Source: Roseateles_B flavus
Lineage (GTDB): Bacteria; Pseudomonadota; Gammaproteobacteria; Burkholderiales; Burkholderiaceae_C
Length of the DNA: 64,000 nucleotides
NCBI RefSeq assembly: GCF_039872765.1
Contig: NZ_JBDPZC010000017.1
Location: forward strand, 8,669-72,668
Reading direction: 5' to 3'
Shown here: piece by piece, positions 16,894 through 26,600 of the stretch
How the letters are laid out: the number at the start of each line of letters is the position of its first letter
How positions within the stretch are numbered: the first letter of the stretch is position 1
Notes under the pieces: generated by a model
The model's database searches: none
The model's input: only the letters and a program-made list of their open reading frames with translations
Told to the model about the DNA's origin: nothing
Translations under genes and position numbers: made by a program

Positions 16894-16992
16894 CACTGGG
16901 TTGCGGGTTCGGTCCACAATGGAGCAGTCCAATCGCGTACCAATTTACGGTCGGATGCGCTGAAGCGGCCGGCCGGAAGCCCGAGCTGCCGC

Positions 16993-18117
16993 ATGTCCTC
17001 CTCCTCTGTCGCGATGCCCGTGCTGGCCCATGTGGGCAGCGCCGATCCCGAATCCGGCCGACTGTGGCGGTTTCGTCAGCATGAAACCACCGGCGCCCTG
17101 CAGGCCGAGGCGGCCGTGCCGGCGCTGCCCAGGGCCAGCTGGCTGCTGGCAGATGCCGCCCGTGGCCTGCTCTACGCCGCCCATGAGCTGCGCCACTTCG
17201 ATGGCCGTGCCCAGGGCGCCCTGGCTGTCTATCGCCCTGGGCCGCAGGGCACCGAGTGCCTGCATCGGCAGGGCAGCGGCGCCGACAGCCCCGTCCACCT
17301 CGCCCTGCTGGGCCAGACCGTCATGCTGGCGCACTACGAGGAGGCGGCCCTGAGCCTGTGGCGTCTGGATGAGGCCGGCCTGCCGACGGGCCTCGGTGCG
17401 GTCTGGCCCAGCGATCCCCGAGGCCGCTGGCAGCCGGGCCCCCGCCGGCCGCAGAACGCGCCGCCCGGCAGCCGCGCCTGCAGCGGCCACGAGGCGGCGC
17501 ACCTGCACATGGTGCGGGTCAGCCCCGACGGCCGTCATGTGCTGGCCACCGACCTGGGCCTGGACCGCCTGCAGGTCTGGCGGCATGAGGGCCCGCTGCA
17601 GCTGCGGCCGCTGGAGGGCATCGCGCTGACGCCGGGGTCAGGGCCGCGGCACTTCCTCTTCGCACCCGGGCGGGGGGACCGCGTGCACGTGCTGTGCGAG
17701 GAGTCCTCCACACTGGCGACCCTGCATTTCGACGCCGCCACCGGCCACCTGCAGCTGCTGGACGAGACCAGCGTGCTACCCGCAGGATTCGCCGGCACCA
17801 GCTATGCCTCCGACCTGCTGCCGGCGCCCGACGGCCGCCACCTCTACGCGCTCAACCGCCTGTTCGACGCGGTGAGCCTCATCGCGCTCGAGGCCTCAGG
17901 CCTGCCCCGCGTGCTCGACCACGTCTGGACTCGCGGCTCCTATCCTCGCAGCGCTGCACTGGACCCCGCCGGCCGCTTCCTCTACGTCTGCAATGAGCGC
18001 AGCGACCAGCTGGCCGTGCTGCGCGTCGAGTCCGGCATGGAGCTGCGCCCGACCGGCCTGCACGTGCCGGTGCCGCAGCCCGTCAGCGTGCACCTGGGCC
18101 GCTGGGCTGGGGCATGA
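16993..18117 (+). CDS. Lactonase-family beta-propeller (6-phosphogluconolactonase type)
   Basis: A 374-residue cytoplasmic protein without signal peptide, built from repeated propeller blades. Examples are HLHMVRVSPDGRHVLATDLGLDRLQVWR, YASDLLPAPDGRHLYALNR and SAALDPAGRFLYVCNERSDQLAVLRVE. The conserved GPRHFLFAPG and S-D-Q-L blocks match the YbhE/Pgl lactonase family, whose best-known member hydrolyses 6-phosphogluconolactone in the pentose phosphate pathway. No zwf, edd or eda is nearby, so another lactone substrate is possible. The ATG is used for lack of a better start; its ribosome site is weak. Confidence 0.8.
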   Translation: MSSSSVAMPVLAHVGSADPESGRLWRFRQHETTGALQAEAAVPALPRASWLLADAARGLLYAAHELRHFDGRAQGALAVYRPGPQGTECLHRQGSGADSPVHLALLGQTVMLAHYEEAALSLWRLDEAGLPTGLGAVWPSDPRGRWQPGPRRPQNAPPGSRACSGHEAAHLHMVRVSPDGRHVLATDLGLDRLQVWRHEGPLQLRPLEGIALTPGSGPRHFLFAPGRGDRVHVLCEESSTLATLHFDAATGHLQLLDETSVLPAGFAGTSYASDLLPAPDGRHLYALNRLFDAVSLIALEASGLPRVLDHVWTRGSYPRSAALDPAGRFLYVCNERSDQLAVLRVESGMELRPTGLHVPVPQPVSVHLGRWAGA

Positions 18118-18120
18118 CGC

Positions 18121-18648
18121 TCACTTGACGGGGATGGGCGTGGCCCGGTCCACGGGCACTGCGGTCACGCTGTTCTGGGGCGAGCCCTCGATCAGGCGGT
18201 CCGAGTAGGTCAGGTAGACCAGCGTGTTGCGCTTGGTATCGACCATGCGCACGATGCGCAGGCGCTTGAAGACGAGGGAGATGCGCTCGTTGAACACCTC
18301 TTCCTGCTGCGGCAGGGCCTTGGTGAACTGGATGGGCCCGGTCTGGCGGCAGGCGATGGAGGCCTCGCTCTTGTCCTCGGCCAGGCCCAGCGCGCCCTTG
18401 ATGCCGCCGGTCTTGGCGCGCGACACATAGCAGGTCACGCCTTCCACGCGGGGATCTTCATGGGCGTCGACCACGATCTTGTGGTCCGGGCCGATCAGCT
18501 TGAAGACGGTGTCGACCTCGCCGATGGTGTCCGGGCGTGCCAGGCTGGCGGTCGCCCCCAGCAGGCTCAGGGACAGGCCGGCGGCCAGCAGCAGGGGGCG
18601 CCGCAGGACAGGGGGCAGGGCGCGGGGCAGGGCGGACGGCGCAGGCAT
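18121..18648 (-). CDS. creA: CreA family protein
   Basis: A 175-residue exported protein of the CreA family. The signal peptide is LLLAAGLSLSLLGATASLA. The mature part starts IGEVDTVFKLIGPDHKIVVDAHEDPRVEGVTCYVSRAKTGGIKG, which is highly typical, and continues with ACRQTGPI and SLVFKRLRIVRMVD..RNTLVYLTYSD. The molecular function of CreA is unknown. AAGGAG lies a few bases before the start. It converges on the lactonase gene with a 3-base gap between stop codons. Confidence 0.88.
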   Translation of the reverse strand: MPAPSALPRALPPVLRRPLLLAAGLSLSLLGATASLARPDTIGEVDTVFKLIGPDHKIVVDAHEDPRVEGVTCYVSRAKTGGIKGALGLAEDKSEASIACRQTGPIQFTKALPQQEEVFNERISLVFKRLRIVRMVDTKRNTLVYLTYSDRLIEGSPQNSVTAVPVDRATPIPVK

Positions 18649-18718
18649 GAGGGGCTCCTTCTCCGGGAATCACGAGAGGCCCCCATTATTGGCACGCCCC
18701 CAGGCGGGCAGGCAAAGG

Positions 18719-20665
18719 TCACCGGGGCTGCAGGATGGCGGCGTCCAGCCGCTCGGTGCCGCCCGCGCTGCGCACCAGGCGCGGGTAGCGCAGGCCCTCG
18801 CGGTAGTCGATGCGCACCGGCCGGTACTGCTCGCCCTCGCGCACCAGCAGCTCCAGCGGGGCCTGCCCCGTCTTGTTGGCCGTGATGGCGGCGGACAGTC
18901 GCTCGCCCTTGTAGGCCGTGCCATTGACTGCGACCACCGTCAGCGCGCGGCTCATGCCCGCGCGGAAGGCGGGGCTGTCCCACAGCACGCGCTCCACCTT
19001 GCCGTCGCGCTTGAGCACCAGGCCCAGGGAGTAGCTGAAGTCGTCGTTGCGCCACTCGCCGTCCTCGGCCTGGTGGCGCTGGAACTCGCTGGGCTGCTCG
19101 GCCCAGTCCAGGCGCCAGCCGGCGCGGGCCAGGCCGTCCAGCGGCGCTCCGGGGCCGTGGCTGTCCAGGCGCTCGCGCAGGAAGCGGGCCCAGTCGTGGG
19201 CCTGGACCTCACCCAGCGCCGCCACGATGTCCTCGAAGCGATAGCTCAGGGGCTGCTGGCGGCCGTCCTGGATGCCGAAGAAGCGGCGGGCGAAATCGTC
19301 CAGGCTGCGCTGGCCGCCGCTCTTCTCGCGGATCAGGGTGTCGGCATCCAGCCAGATCAGGGTGGATTCGGGGTAGTAGTCGGCGCCGCGCTGCCAGTTG
19401 CTCCAGTCCGGCTCGCTGCGCGAGCGGGCCATGGCGCCTTCGTTGGTGGTGTCCTGCAGATTGCGCCAGACGCGACCCGCGCGGTGGCTGAGCATGGCCA
19501 CGGTCTGCGCGAGGGTGTCGCGCATCTGCTCGGGGCTGACCAGGCCGGCACGCACGGCCAGCACGCGGCCCCAGTAGTCCGTCTGGCCCTCGTAGAGCCA
19601 CAGCAGGCTGTCCTGCATGGGGACGTTGTAGTCGGGCGTCAGCAGGTCGGCCGGGCGGCGGAACTTGCCGTTCCAGGAGTGCGCGTATTCATGGGGCAGC
19701 AGGCTGCGGGCGCCCGGGCGGTGCGCCCAGTCCTTGAAGTAGCCGGGCCGCACACCGTTCTCGCTGCTCTGGTGGTGCTCGAGGCCAATGCCTCCCATGC
19801 GTTCGGAGATGGCCAGCAGGAAGTCGTAGTGCTCGAAATGCCGCGAGGCGAAGAGCCGGTCCGCCTGCTGCACGAGGCGCCGATGGGCCTCCACCTGCGC
19901 CTCGCTGGCCTGCAGCTCCTCGGGGCTGTCGGCCATGATGTTCAGGACCACGGGCCGCGGCTGGCCCGGCGGATCGAGCTCGATGCGGCGCAGGTGCCGG
20001 CCGGCGAAGATCGGCGAATCCATCAGCGTCTCCAGGCTGACCGGGGCGAAGCGCAGCACCTCCGGATCGCCGCTGCCACCCTCCTGCACACGCAGGGCGC
20101 TCGCCTGCTGCCAGCCGGTGGGCAGGCGCAGCTCGGGTTGCACCTGGATGCGGTCGACCCGGTGCCCGGCCGGATAGAGCACCATGCTGATCCACTGCAG
20201 GTTCAGCATCTCGCGGGTCATCACCACCCGGCCGCTCTCGCGGTTCAGGGCGCTGAGGAACTGGTGGCGGATCTCGACCTGGCGCACCCCCTTGGGGATC
20301 TCGACATGGAAGGCGCTCGGATCCACGGTATCCCGCGTCCAGGGCAAGACCTGACCCTCCGCCTGGATCTGCAGGCCGGCGATGCGGTCTACCTCGCCAT
20401 AGGGGCCATGCGCACCGGGCAGGTAGCGCGGGTGCAGCAGGGCCAGCCGGCCTGGCTGCACGGGCAGCCGCTGGCGGACCTGGAAGACACGGTGGTCCAG
20501 GTCGGTGGCGTCCACGCGGACCTGCATCACCCCGGGGTAGGGGCGATCCTGGGCCTTGGGAACCTGGGCTTGCGCAGGTGCCGGGCCCAGCGCGGCGGCG
20601 ATCATGCCGGCCAGCAGCAGGGCGCGCAGGCCGTGGCCCTCTTTCTTGCTCGCACCAGAACGCAT
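18719..20665 (-). CDS. M61 family metallopeptidase with PDZ domain
   Basis: A 648-residue exported zinc peptidase (glycyl aminopeptidase family). The signal peptide is ALLLAGMIAAALGPAPAQAQ. The zinc motif HEYAH lies at 325-329 and the third ligand is probably Glu359 in LLWLYEGQTDYWG. The N-terminal half is beta-rich, as in M61. The C-terminal quarter (YSLGLVLKRDGKVERVLWDSPAFRAGM) is a PDZ domain, followed by VAVNGTAYKGERL. AAGGGAGGG precedes ATG 20665. It probably trims peptides or processes proteins in the periplasm. The coding strand carries an exact 15-base copy of the dispersed GGGTCAGGTCTTGCC repeat at 20357-20343. Confidence 0.9.
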   Translation of the reverse strand: MRSGASKKEGHGLRALLLAGMIAAALGPAPAQAQVPKAQDRPYPGVMQVRVDATDLDHRVFQVRQRLPVQPGRLALLHPRYLPGAHGPYGEVDRIAGLQIQAEGQVLPWTRDTVDPSAFHVEIPKGVRQVEIRHQFLSALNRESGRVVMTREMLNLQWISMVLYPAGHRVDRIQVQPELRLPTGWQQASALRVQEGGSGDPEVLRFAPVSLETLMDSPIFAGRHLRRIELDPPGQPRPVVLNIMADSPEELQASEAQVEAHRRLVQQADRLFASRHFEHYDFLLAISERMGGIGLEHHQSSENGVRPGYFKDWAHRPGARSLLPHEYAHSWNGKFRRPADLLTPDYNVPMQDSLLWLYEGQTDYWGRVLAVRAGLVSPEQMRDTLAQTVAMLSHRAGRVWRNLQDTTNEGAMARSRSEPDWSNWQRGADYYPESTLIWLDADTLIREKSGGQRSLDDFARRFFGIQDGRQQPLSYRFEDIVAALGEVQAHDWARFLRERLDSHGPGAPLDGLARAGWRLDWAEQPSEFQRHQAEDGEWRNDDFSYSLGLVLKRDGKVERVLWDSPAFRAGMSRALTVVAVNGTAYKGERLSAAITANKTGQAPLELLVREGEQYRPVRIDYREGLRYPRLVRSAGGTERLDAAILQPR

Positions 20666-20781
20666 CGGTCCCTCCCTTGTTGGAGAGCGCACCATAGCGG
20701 TGTCTGCGGACTTGCGGCAGCAGGAAGTCCCGCAGTGACTTTGGGCATGGGGGCGTCGCCCGGCTGTGCTAGCGTCCTGCC

Positions 20782-21876
20782 ATGCGCATCCTGATCTCAC
20801 GCCTGCCTGCTGCCCTTCCCCTGTGGTCCCTCATGGCGCCACTCGCCGCCCTGCTGGCCCTGGCCTGGCCGGGCGCCCAGGGGGGCGTGCTGGCCTTGGT
20901 CGGCCTGTGCCTCGGCGCGGCCGTGCTGGCGGCCGTGCACCACGCCGAAGTGGTGGCTCACCGGGTGGGCGAGCCCTTCGGATCGCTCGTGCTGGCGGTG
21001 GCCGTCACGGTGATCGAGGTGGCGCTGATCGTGTCCCTGATGCTGGCCGGCGGCGAGGGGGCGAGCTCGCTGGCGCGAGACACCGTGTTCTCGGCCATCA
21101 TGATCGTCTGCAACGGCGTGCTGGGCCTGTGCATCCTGGTGGGCGGCCTGAAGCACCGGGTGCTGGCCTTCCGCGTCGACGGCACCAGCCCCGCGCTGGC
21201 TGTGCTGGCGGCCCTGGCCACGCTGACCCTGGTGCTGCCCAGCTTCACCACCAGCTCGCCGGGGCCCACCTTCGCGCGGCCGCAGCTGATGTTTGCCGGG
21301 GTGGTCTCCCTGGTGCTGTATGGCGCCTTCGTCTTCGTGCAGGCCTGGCGGCATCGCGACTACTTCCTGCCCGTGCAGGACGAAGGCGGTGACAGCGCCG
21401 ACCACGCCGAGCCCCCCAGCACCGCCGTGGCCTGGGCAGCCCTGGGCCTGCTGATGGTCTGCCTGGTGGGCGTGGTCGGCCTTGCCAAGCGCCTGGCGCC
21501 GCCCATGGAGGCCTTGGTGCAGAACCTCGGGGCGCCACCCTCGCTGGTGGGCGTGATGGTGGCCCTGCTGGTGCTGCTGCCCGAGACCCTGGCCGCCGTG
21601 CATGCCGCCGCGCGCAACCGGCTGCAGACCAGCCTCAACCTGGCCCTGGGCTCGGGCCTGGCCAGCATCGGCTTGACGATTCCTGCGGTGGCGGTGCTCT
21701 CGCTGTTCCTGCCGAACCCGCTGGTGCTGGGCCTGCCGCCCACGGGCATCGTGCTTCTGGTGCTGAGCCTGGTGGTTGGCGCCCTGACCCTGGGCAGCGG
21801 GCGCGCCACCGTACTGCAGGGCGCCGTGCACCTGGTGCTGTTCGCCGTCTTCCTGTTCCTGGCCGTTGTGCCCTGA
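20782..21876 (+). CDS. chaA: Calcium/sodium:proton antiporter ChaA
   Basis: A 364-residue inner-membrane antiporter with about eleven hydrophobic segments, exporting Ca2+ or Na+ in exchange for H+. The two cation-exchanger repeats are visible. The first has HHAEVVAHRVGEPFGSLVLAVAVTVIEVALI, with the key acidic Glu in TVIEVAL. The second has LLVLLPETLAAVHAAARNRLQTSLNLALGSGLASIGLTIP. Both are characteristic of ChaA. It is divergent from the M61 peptidase gene, and the 116-base gap between them must hold both promoters. Confidence 0.9.
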   Translation: MRILISRLPAALPLWSLMAPLAALLALAWPGAQGGVLALVGLCLGAAVLAAVHHAEVVAHRVGEPFGSLVLAVAVTVIEVALIVSLMLAGGEGASSLARDTVFSAIMIVCNGVLGLCILVGGLKHRVLAFRVDGTSPALAVLAALATLTLVLPSFTTSSPGPTFARPQLMFAGVVSLVLYGAFVFVQAWRHRDYFLPVQDEGGDSADHAEPPSTAVAWAALGLLMVCLVGVVGLAKRLAPPMEALVQNLGAPPSLVGVMVALLVLLPETLAAVHAAARNRLQTSLNLALGSGLASIGLTIPAVAVLSLFLPNPLVLGLPPTGIVLLVLSLVVGALTLGSGRATVLQGAVHLVLFAVFLFLAVVP

Positions 21877-21888
21877 GCAGGGCAGGCT

Positions 21889-22485
21889 TCAGCAGTTCTC
21901 GTACTTCCAGTTGCGGCGCTTGCCCTCGCCCAGCCACTCGACGGCCTGGGCAATGCGCTTCTCGCGCGTCTCCTCGCGCTTGGCCTCGGCGATCCAGTCG
22001 AGGTACTCGCGGCGGTGGCCCGGCGGCAGCCGCTCGAAGAAGGCCTGGGCGGCCGGCTGCACGCTCAGGGCTTGGGCGAAGGCCGGCGGCATGTCCGGGA
22101 CCGGCTTGGGTGCCTGACGGACCTGGCGCTGCGGCTTGACGCCCTGGTCGATCAGGCCCTGTGCCTTCTTGAGCATGGCCTTGAGCTCGGCCTTGGGGGG
22201 CAGGTCCGCGAGCTGGGTGAGCTTGCCCAGTTCACCCATGCCCTCACGGCGCTCGCTGGCGCCGGTGACTGCCTCGCCCTGCCAGAAGCCGATGCTGGCA
22301 TGGGCCTTGAAGGCCGCCATGCTGGTGAGGATGCGGCCGCCCCACATGAAGTGAGGGAAGCCCCACTTGATGGTCTCCTCCACGCCCGGACACTGGGCAT
22401 GGACCAGCTCGCGCCAGAAGCTCAGCAGGGGCTGGGCGAAGGGGGCGGACTTCTCGATGTAGGCGTCAACGCGGGGATCCTGCAT
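21889..22485 (-). CDS. YdeI/OmdA-type DUF1801 protein
   Basis: A 198-residue protein. The N-terminal DUF1801 (YdhG-like) fold has CPGVEETIKWGFPHFMWGGRILTSMAAFKAHASIGFW. The C-terminal segment PPAFAQALSVQPAAQAFFERLPPGHRREYLDWIAEAKREETREKRIAQAVEWLGEGKRR is the OmdA/YdeI block. Homologues are linked to envelope or peptide resistance in some bacteria, but their biochemical role is unknown. It lies 9 bases after the stop of nothing co-directional except the rhodanese genes upstream, so it may be the last gene of a three-gene unit with them. Confidence 0.8.
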   Translation of the reverse strand: MQDPRVDAYIEKSAPFAQPLLSFWRELVHAQCPGVEETIKWGFPHFMWGGRILTSMAAFKAHASIGFWQGEAVTGASERREGMGELGKLTQLADLPPKAELKAMLKKAQGLIDQGVKPQRQVRQAPKPVPDMPPAFAQALSVQPAAQAFFERLPPGHRREYLDWIAEAKREETREKRIAQAVEWLGEGKRRNWKYENC

Positions 22486-22494
22486 GGGCTGGGA

Positions 22495-22878
22495 CTACAT
22501 GCCGCGCAGCAGCGGCTCGTGCAGGCGGCCGGACAATTCCAGCGCGCCGCCGCCATAGTAAGCGCGTGCCCAGCCCAGTCGGCGCAGTTCGGCCACGGCC
22601 AGCTCGGCGCGCGCGCCGGTGGCGCAGTAGACCAGCAGCGGCGTTTCCATCGGCCAGTGCTGCAGCGCCATGATCTCGCCCAGCCGGGGCAGGGGCATGC
22701 TGTGTGCGCCAGGCAGGTGGCCGGCCATGAACTCGGCGTAGGAGCGCACATCGACGCGCAGGGCGTCGGGAGGCCAGTCCATGGACGGCGCGGATGCCGG
22801 TGGCGCGGCCTCGGCGGGCGGCTCGGCGCCGCTGTCCATCATGGGCTCGGGCCAGTGCAGTTGAGAAACCCACAGCAT
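22495..22878 (-). CDS. Rhodanese-like sulfurtransferase
   Basis: A 127-residue single-domain rhodanese. The active-site loop is CATGAR with Cys in VYCATGARAELAVAEL, preceded by DVRSYAEFMAGHLPGAHSMPLPRL. AGGAGGT stands 7 bases before the chosen ATG; the longer open frame has no such site. It lies directly downstream of a clearly related rhodanese gene, both beginning MLW and sharing the DVRSY-EFMAGH-GAH-PLPRL pattern, so they arose by duplication. The expected chemistry is transfer of sulfane sulfur through a Cys persulfide. The acceptor is unknown. Confidence 0.85.
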   Translation of the reverse strand: MLWVSQLHWPEPMMDSGAEPPAEAAPPASAPSMDWPPDALRVDVRSYAEFMAGHLPGAHSMPLPRLGEIMALQHWPMETPLLVYCATGARAELAVAELRRLGWARAYYGGGALELSGRLHEPLLRGM

Positions 22879-22901
22879 CACGGTGACCTCCTGTCGGGTG
22901 A

Positions 22902-23294
22902 TCAGAGACCGGACTCCAGCGCCCGTCCCAGGCGGCGCGCCAGCAGCACGGGCGTGCCGGCATTGCAGGCCGCCTGGTAGCCCAGGCGCTGCAAGAGGCC
23001 CAGCGCCTGCTCGGCACGGTGGCCGCTGGCGCAGTAGAGGGCAATCGGCTGGCCTGGATCCGGAGCCAGGTGGACGATGTCGTCCGCCAGGCGAGGCAGG
23101 GGCAGGCAATGGGCCCCGGCGACATGGCCGGCCATGAACTCCGAGTAGGAGCGCACGTCGATCAGCAGGACCACCTCCGCATCAAGAGGCGAGGGCGCTT
23201 GCGGCAGCCCGGGCGGCTCGGCCATGGCGGGCAGTTCGGTGATCGACAGGCCGGCCTGGACTTCAGGCGGCAGCAGCGAAGACGTCCAGAGCAT
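22902..23294 (-). CDS. Rhodanese-like sulfurtransferase (tandem paralogue)
   Basis: A 130-residue rhodanese with the active loop CASGHR in ALYCASGHRAEQALGLLQRLGY and the block LIDVRSYSEFMAGHVAGAHCLPLPRL. GGAGGT is 5 bases before ATG 23294. The gap to the next gene is 23 bases, so the pair is almost certainly one transcript, possibly running on into the DUF1801 gene. The active loop differs from its paralogue (CASGHR against CATGAR), which may change acceptor specificity. Confidence 0.85.
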   Translation of the reverse strand: MLWTSSLLPPEVQAGLSITELPAMAEPPGLPQAPSPLDAEVVLLIDVRSYSEFMAGHVAGAHCLPLPRLADDIVHLAPDPGQPIALYCASGHRAEQALGLLQRLGYQAACNAGTPVLLARRLGRALESGL

Positions 23295-23672
23295 GGAGAC
23301 CTCCGGGAGGCGGCGGGCTTGCGCCCAGGCCCTCTTTTTACGCCTAAGTCGGCGGGTTCGCCAGTCGGTCGCCGACGGGGGAGTCTCTGGCGGCTGGTGT
23401 GCGAAAGGTCGCATACAACAGTCGGCAACCCGGCTTGACAGTGCGCCATCGGCAGGCGTCCACTGCTGTTGCAGGATCCGGTCCGCGCTGGACCGATCTG
23501 CCGACCGGAGGCTTGCGCTGTGCGTCACGACGCCGGCGAACGCAGCCGGTCGAGGGAGGCCCCACGGGCCGAGGGCGCCGGGTACGCATGGCAAACAATG
23601 TCAGCGGCCCGGGCGAGTTTGCCGCGTTGCCAGCATGCCCATGCACAGGCGCGGCGTTCGGCTGAGTTGGAG
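23295..23672. other. 378-bp divergent promoter region
   Basis: This gap separates the leftward rhodanese unit from the rightward signalling operon. It holds an exact -35 hexamer TTGACA at 23435-23440, but the sequence 17 bases on (GTCCAC) is a poor -10. It also holds a hairpin-forming dyad, CGGTCC (23479-23484) against GGACCG (23490-23495), flanked by GATC on both sides. No small gene or RNA could be supported. A promoter for the operon must lie here or just inside it. Confidence 0.4.
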
Positions 23673-26600
23673 ATGGATTCAACCAACGCGTTCACGTCCG
23701 GATGGGGCTCGACGTCGGCCGCCGGAACCAGGGGCTGGCTTCAGGGCATGGGACTCAAGCAGAAGCTGCTGCTGGCGGCCGTTCTTTGCATGGCGGCCAT
23801 TGGCGTGCCGGTGTGGCAGCAGCTGAAGCTGAGTCAGGCGCTGATTCGGACGATAGACCGAGAGCGCCAGGGTGTCGCCCACGCCAGCCTCCTGCAGCAG
23901 AGCCATGAGTCCTTGGGGCGCCTGCAGGCAGCCATCCCCGCAGGGGACGCTGCCGCCTCGCGGGCGTGGGATGCCGCACGGCTGCGGGAGCGCCTGGATT
24001 CGCTGCAGGCACGGCTGGACGCCGAGGGCGCCTCCATGGCGTTGCGCCAGGCCGCTGACGAAGCCCGGCAGCTGCTGCGCCAGCTGCCCGTCGATGAGGC
24101 CCGGGTCGCGTCCGCGGAACCGACGAGGCAAGTGAGCGCTCAGCTGAAGGCGAAGTTCCAACAGATGATGGAGCTGGTGCTGGACGAATACGCGCTCGTC
24201 CTGGATCCCCGGACCGATACCTACTACCTGATGGCCGCCTGCTTCATGCAGGGCACGGAGCTGGCCGAGCAACTGCAGGACGCCGCCGGCAAGGGCGCCT
24301 GGACGGACGAGGGCAGTGCCCATCGGCTTCGTCAGATGATGGGCAAGGTCTTCCAGGCGAACCCGGCCATGTCGCAGGCACTGGCAGCGCCCCTGCAGGG
24401 GCTGGACGACAGCCTGGCCCGCCTGCGCACGCAGCCCACGGCCGCGGACTTTGAGCGCGCGCAGGCGGCCCTGGTCGCCTGGCTGGAAGTCGGTGCCTAC
24501 CAGCTGGACGGCGAGCTGGATCGCCAGCGCAGCGCCCTGCGCAGCGCGCAGACGGGGCAGGTCCTGCTGCTGCTCCTGTTTCTCGCCAGCCTGGCGCAGC
24601 TGGGCCGCCTGATCGTGCGGGACTACCTGGCCCGCACCCAGGAAATGCACCATCGAGCCAAGCTGCTGGGACACGCCGAGGAGCTCGCCAAGATCGGCTG
24701 CGCGGAGACGGACCTGATGAGCGAGCAGGTCCGGTGGACCGCCGGCATGTTCCACCTGTTCGGCGAGCCCGAGTCCTCGACGCCCGTCGACCCGGACTGG
24801 CTCTACCTGCGCGTGCCGCGGGGCGAGCGCGACAGCGTGCAGCGCAACAGCCGCCTGGTCGCGCCCCAGCAACCCTGCGAGTTCGAGCACCGGATCCAGC
24901 GTTCGGATGGCAGCTTTCGCACGGTCCTGCACCGGGCCGTCATTGACCTGGACGACAAGGGCTGGCCGCGACGGGCGCTGACGATTCTGCAGGACGTCAC
25001 CGAGCGCCACGACGCCGAACAGCGCATCGAGCGGCTGGACAAGAGCTGCCCCGTCACCGGGCTGTCCAACCGCAAGGCCTTGCTGGAGCGCCTGCAGCAA
25101 TGCCTGGAGCCGCTGCGGGAGGGCGACGCCGGCCTGGTCTTGATGGTCATGCAGGTGCACCAGCTGGGCATGGTGATGGACTCCCTGGGCTATGACGGTG
25201 GCGACCGCCTGCTGCAGCTGGTGGCGCAGCGGCTGGAGACGGCGGCCGGCAAGACCGCTCTGGTGCTGGCGCACCTGGGTCAGGGCGAGTACGCCTGCCT
25301 GCGGCGCATTCCCGCAGGCGAAGGGCAGGCGGATCTGCTGGAGGAATGCCGGGCGCTGCTGCGGGCGCTCAACGAGCCCGTACAGCTGGGCGATGTCGAG
25401 TTCGCCATGAGCTGCTCGCTGGGATTCAGCCAGGCGCCCCTGGACAGCGACCAGGGCCCCCGGCTGCTCCACCAGGCCCAGGCGGCCCTGGGACAGGCGC
25501 GCGAGAGCGAGGGCCTGGTCTGCCGCTATGACCCCGCCGCGCATGCACGCGCCTTCCGGCGCCTGGAGACCGAGACAGCGCTGCGCCGGGCCCTGGAGCA
25601 GGATGGGCTGCACCTGCACTACCAGGCCCAGCTGGAGCTCCGGCAGGGGCGCATCATCGGCGCCGAAGTGCTCGCGCGCTGGACGGACCCGGTGCGCGGC
25701 GAGGTGCCGCCAGTGGAGTTCATCGCTGTGGCCGAGGCCTGCGGGCTGATCGTCGAGCTGGGCGAGTGGGTGATGCGCCAGGCCTGCCTGCAGGCCGTGA
25801 AGTGGCAGAAGGCGGGCCTGCGCCCGATTCGCCTGGCCGTGAACCTTTCAGCGCGCCAGCTGCAGCTGCCGGACATCGCCTGGCGGGTGCAGAACATCCT
25901 TCGCGAGACAGGCATGGACCCGCGCTGGCTGGGCATCGAGATCACTGAAAGCCTCTTCATCGAGGAAAGCCAGCACATCCTGCGCGCCTTGCATGCCATC
26001 AAGGCGCTGGGCGTGGAGATCTCGCTGGACGACTTCGGCACCGGCTACTCGAACCTCGGCTACCTGCGCCGGCTGCCGGTGGACATCGTCAAGATCGACC
26101 GCAGCATCGTCCACGACGTCGAGGCGGCGGCGCATGACGTCTCCATGACCCGGGCAGTCATCAACATGGCGCACAGCCTGCAGCTGAAGGTGCTGGCCGA
26201 GGGGGTGGAGACCGAAGGGCAGCTGTCCATGCTGATGGCCAACAAGTGCGACCAGATGCAGGGCTTCCTCTTCAGCCCGGGCGTGGATGCCGAGGCCTTC
26301 GAGGCCCAGCTGCGCGCGGAGCAGCAGCTGCCCGGGCATCTGTTCGCCGCCGAACGCAGGCGCACCCTGCTGCTCGTGGACGACGAGGAGAACATCGTCG
26401 CCGCACTGAGGCGCCTGCTGCGCCGCGACGGCTACCAGATCCTCACCGCCAACAGCGGCGGCGAAGGCCTGCAGTGCCTGGCCGAGCACGAGGTCGACGT
26501 GATCATCTCCGACCAACGCATGCCGGGCATGACGGGGGTCGAGTTCCTGCGGCGCGCCAAGGAGCTCTATCCCGGCACGGTGCGCATGGTGCTGTCCGGC

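Noticed and set aside
18479..20794. 771-residue plus-strand frame opposite the M61 peptidase gene
   Set aside because: Antisense shadow; the minus strand has HEYAH and PDZ motifs.
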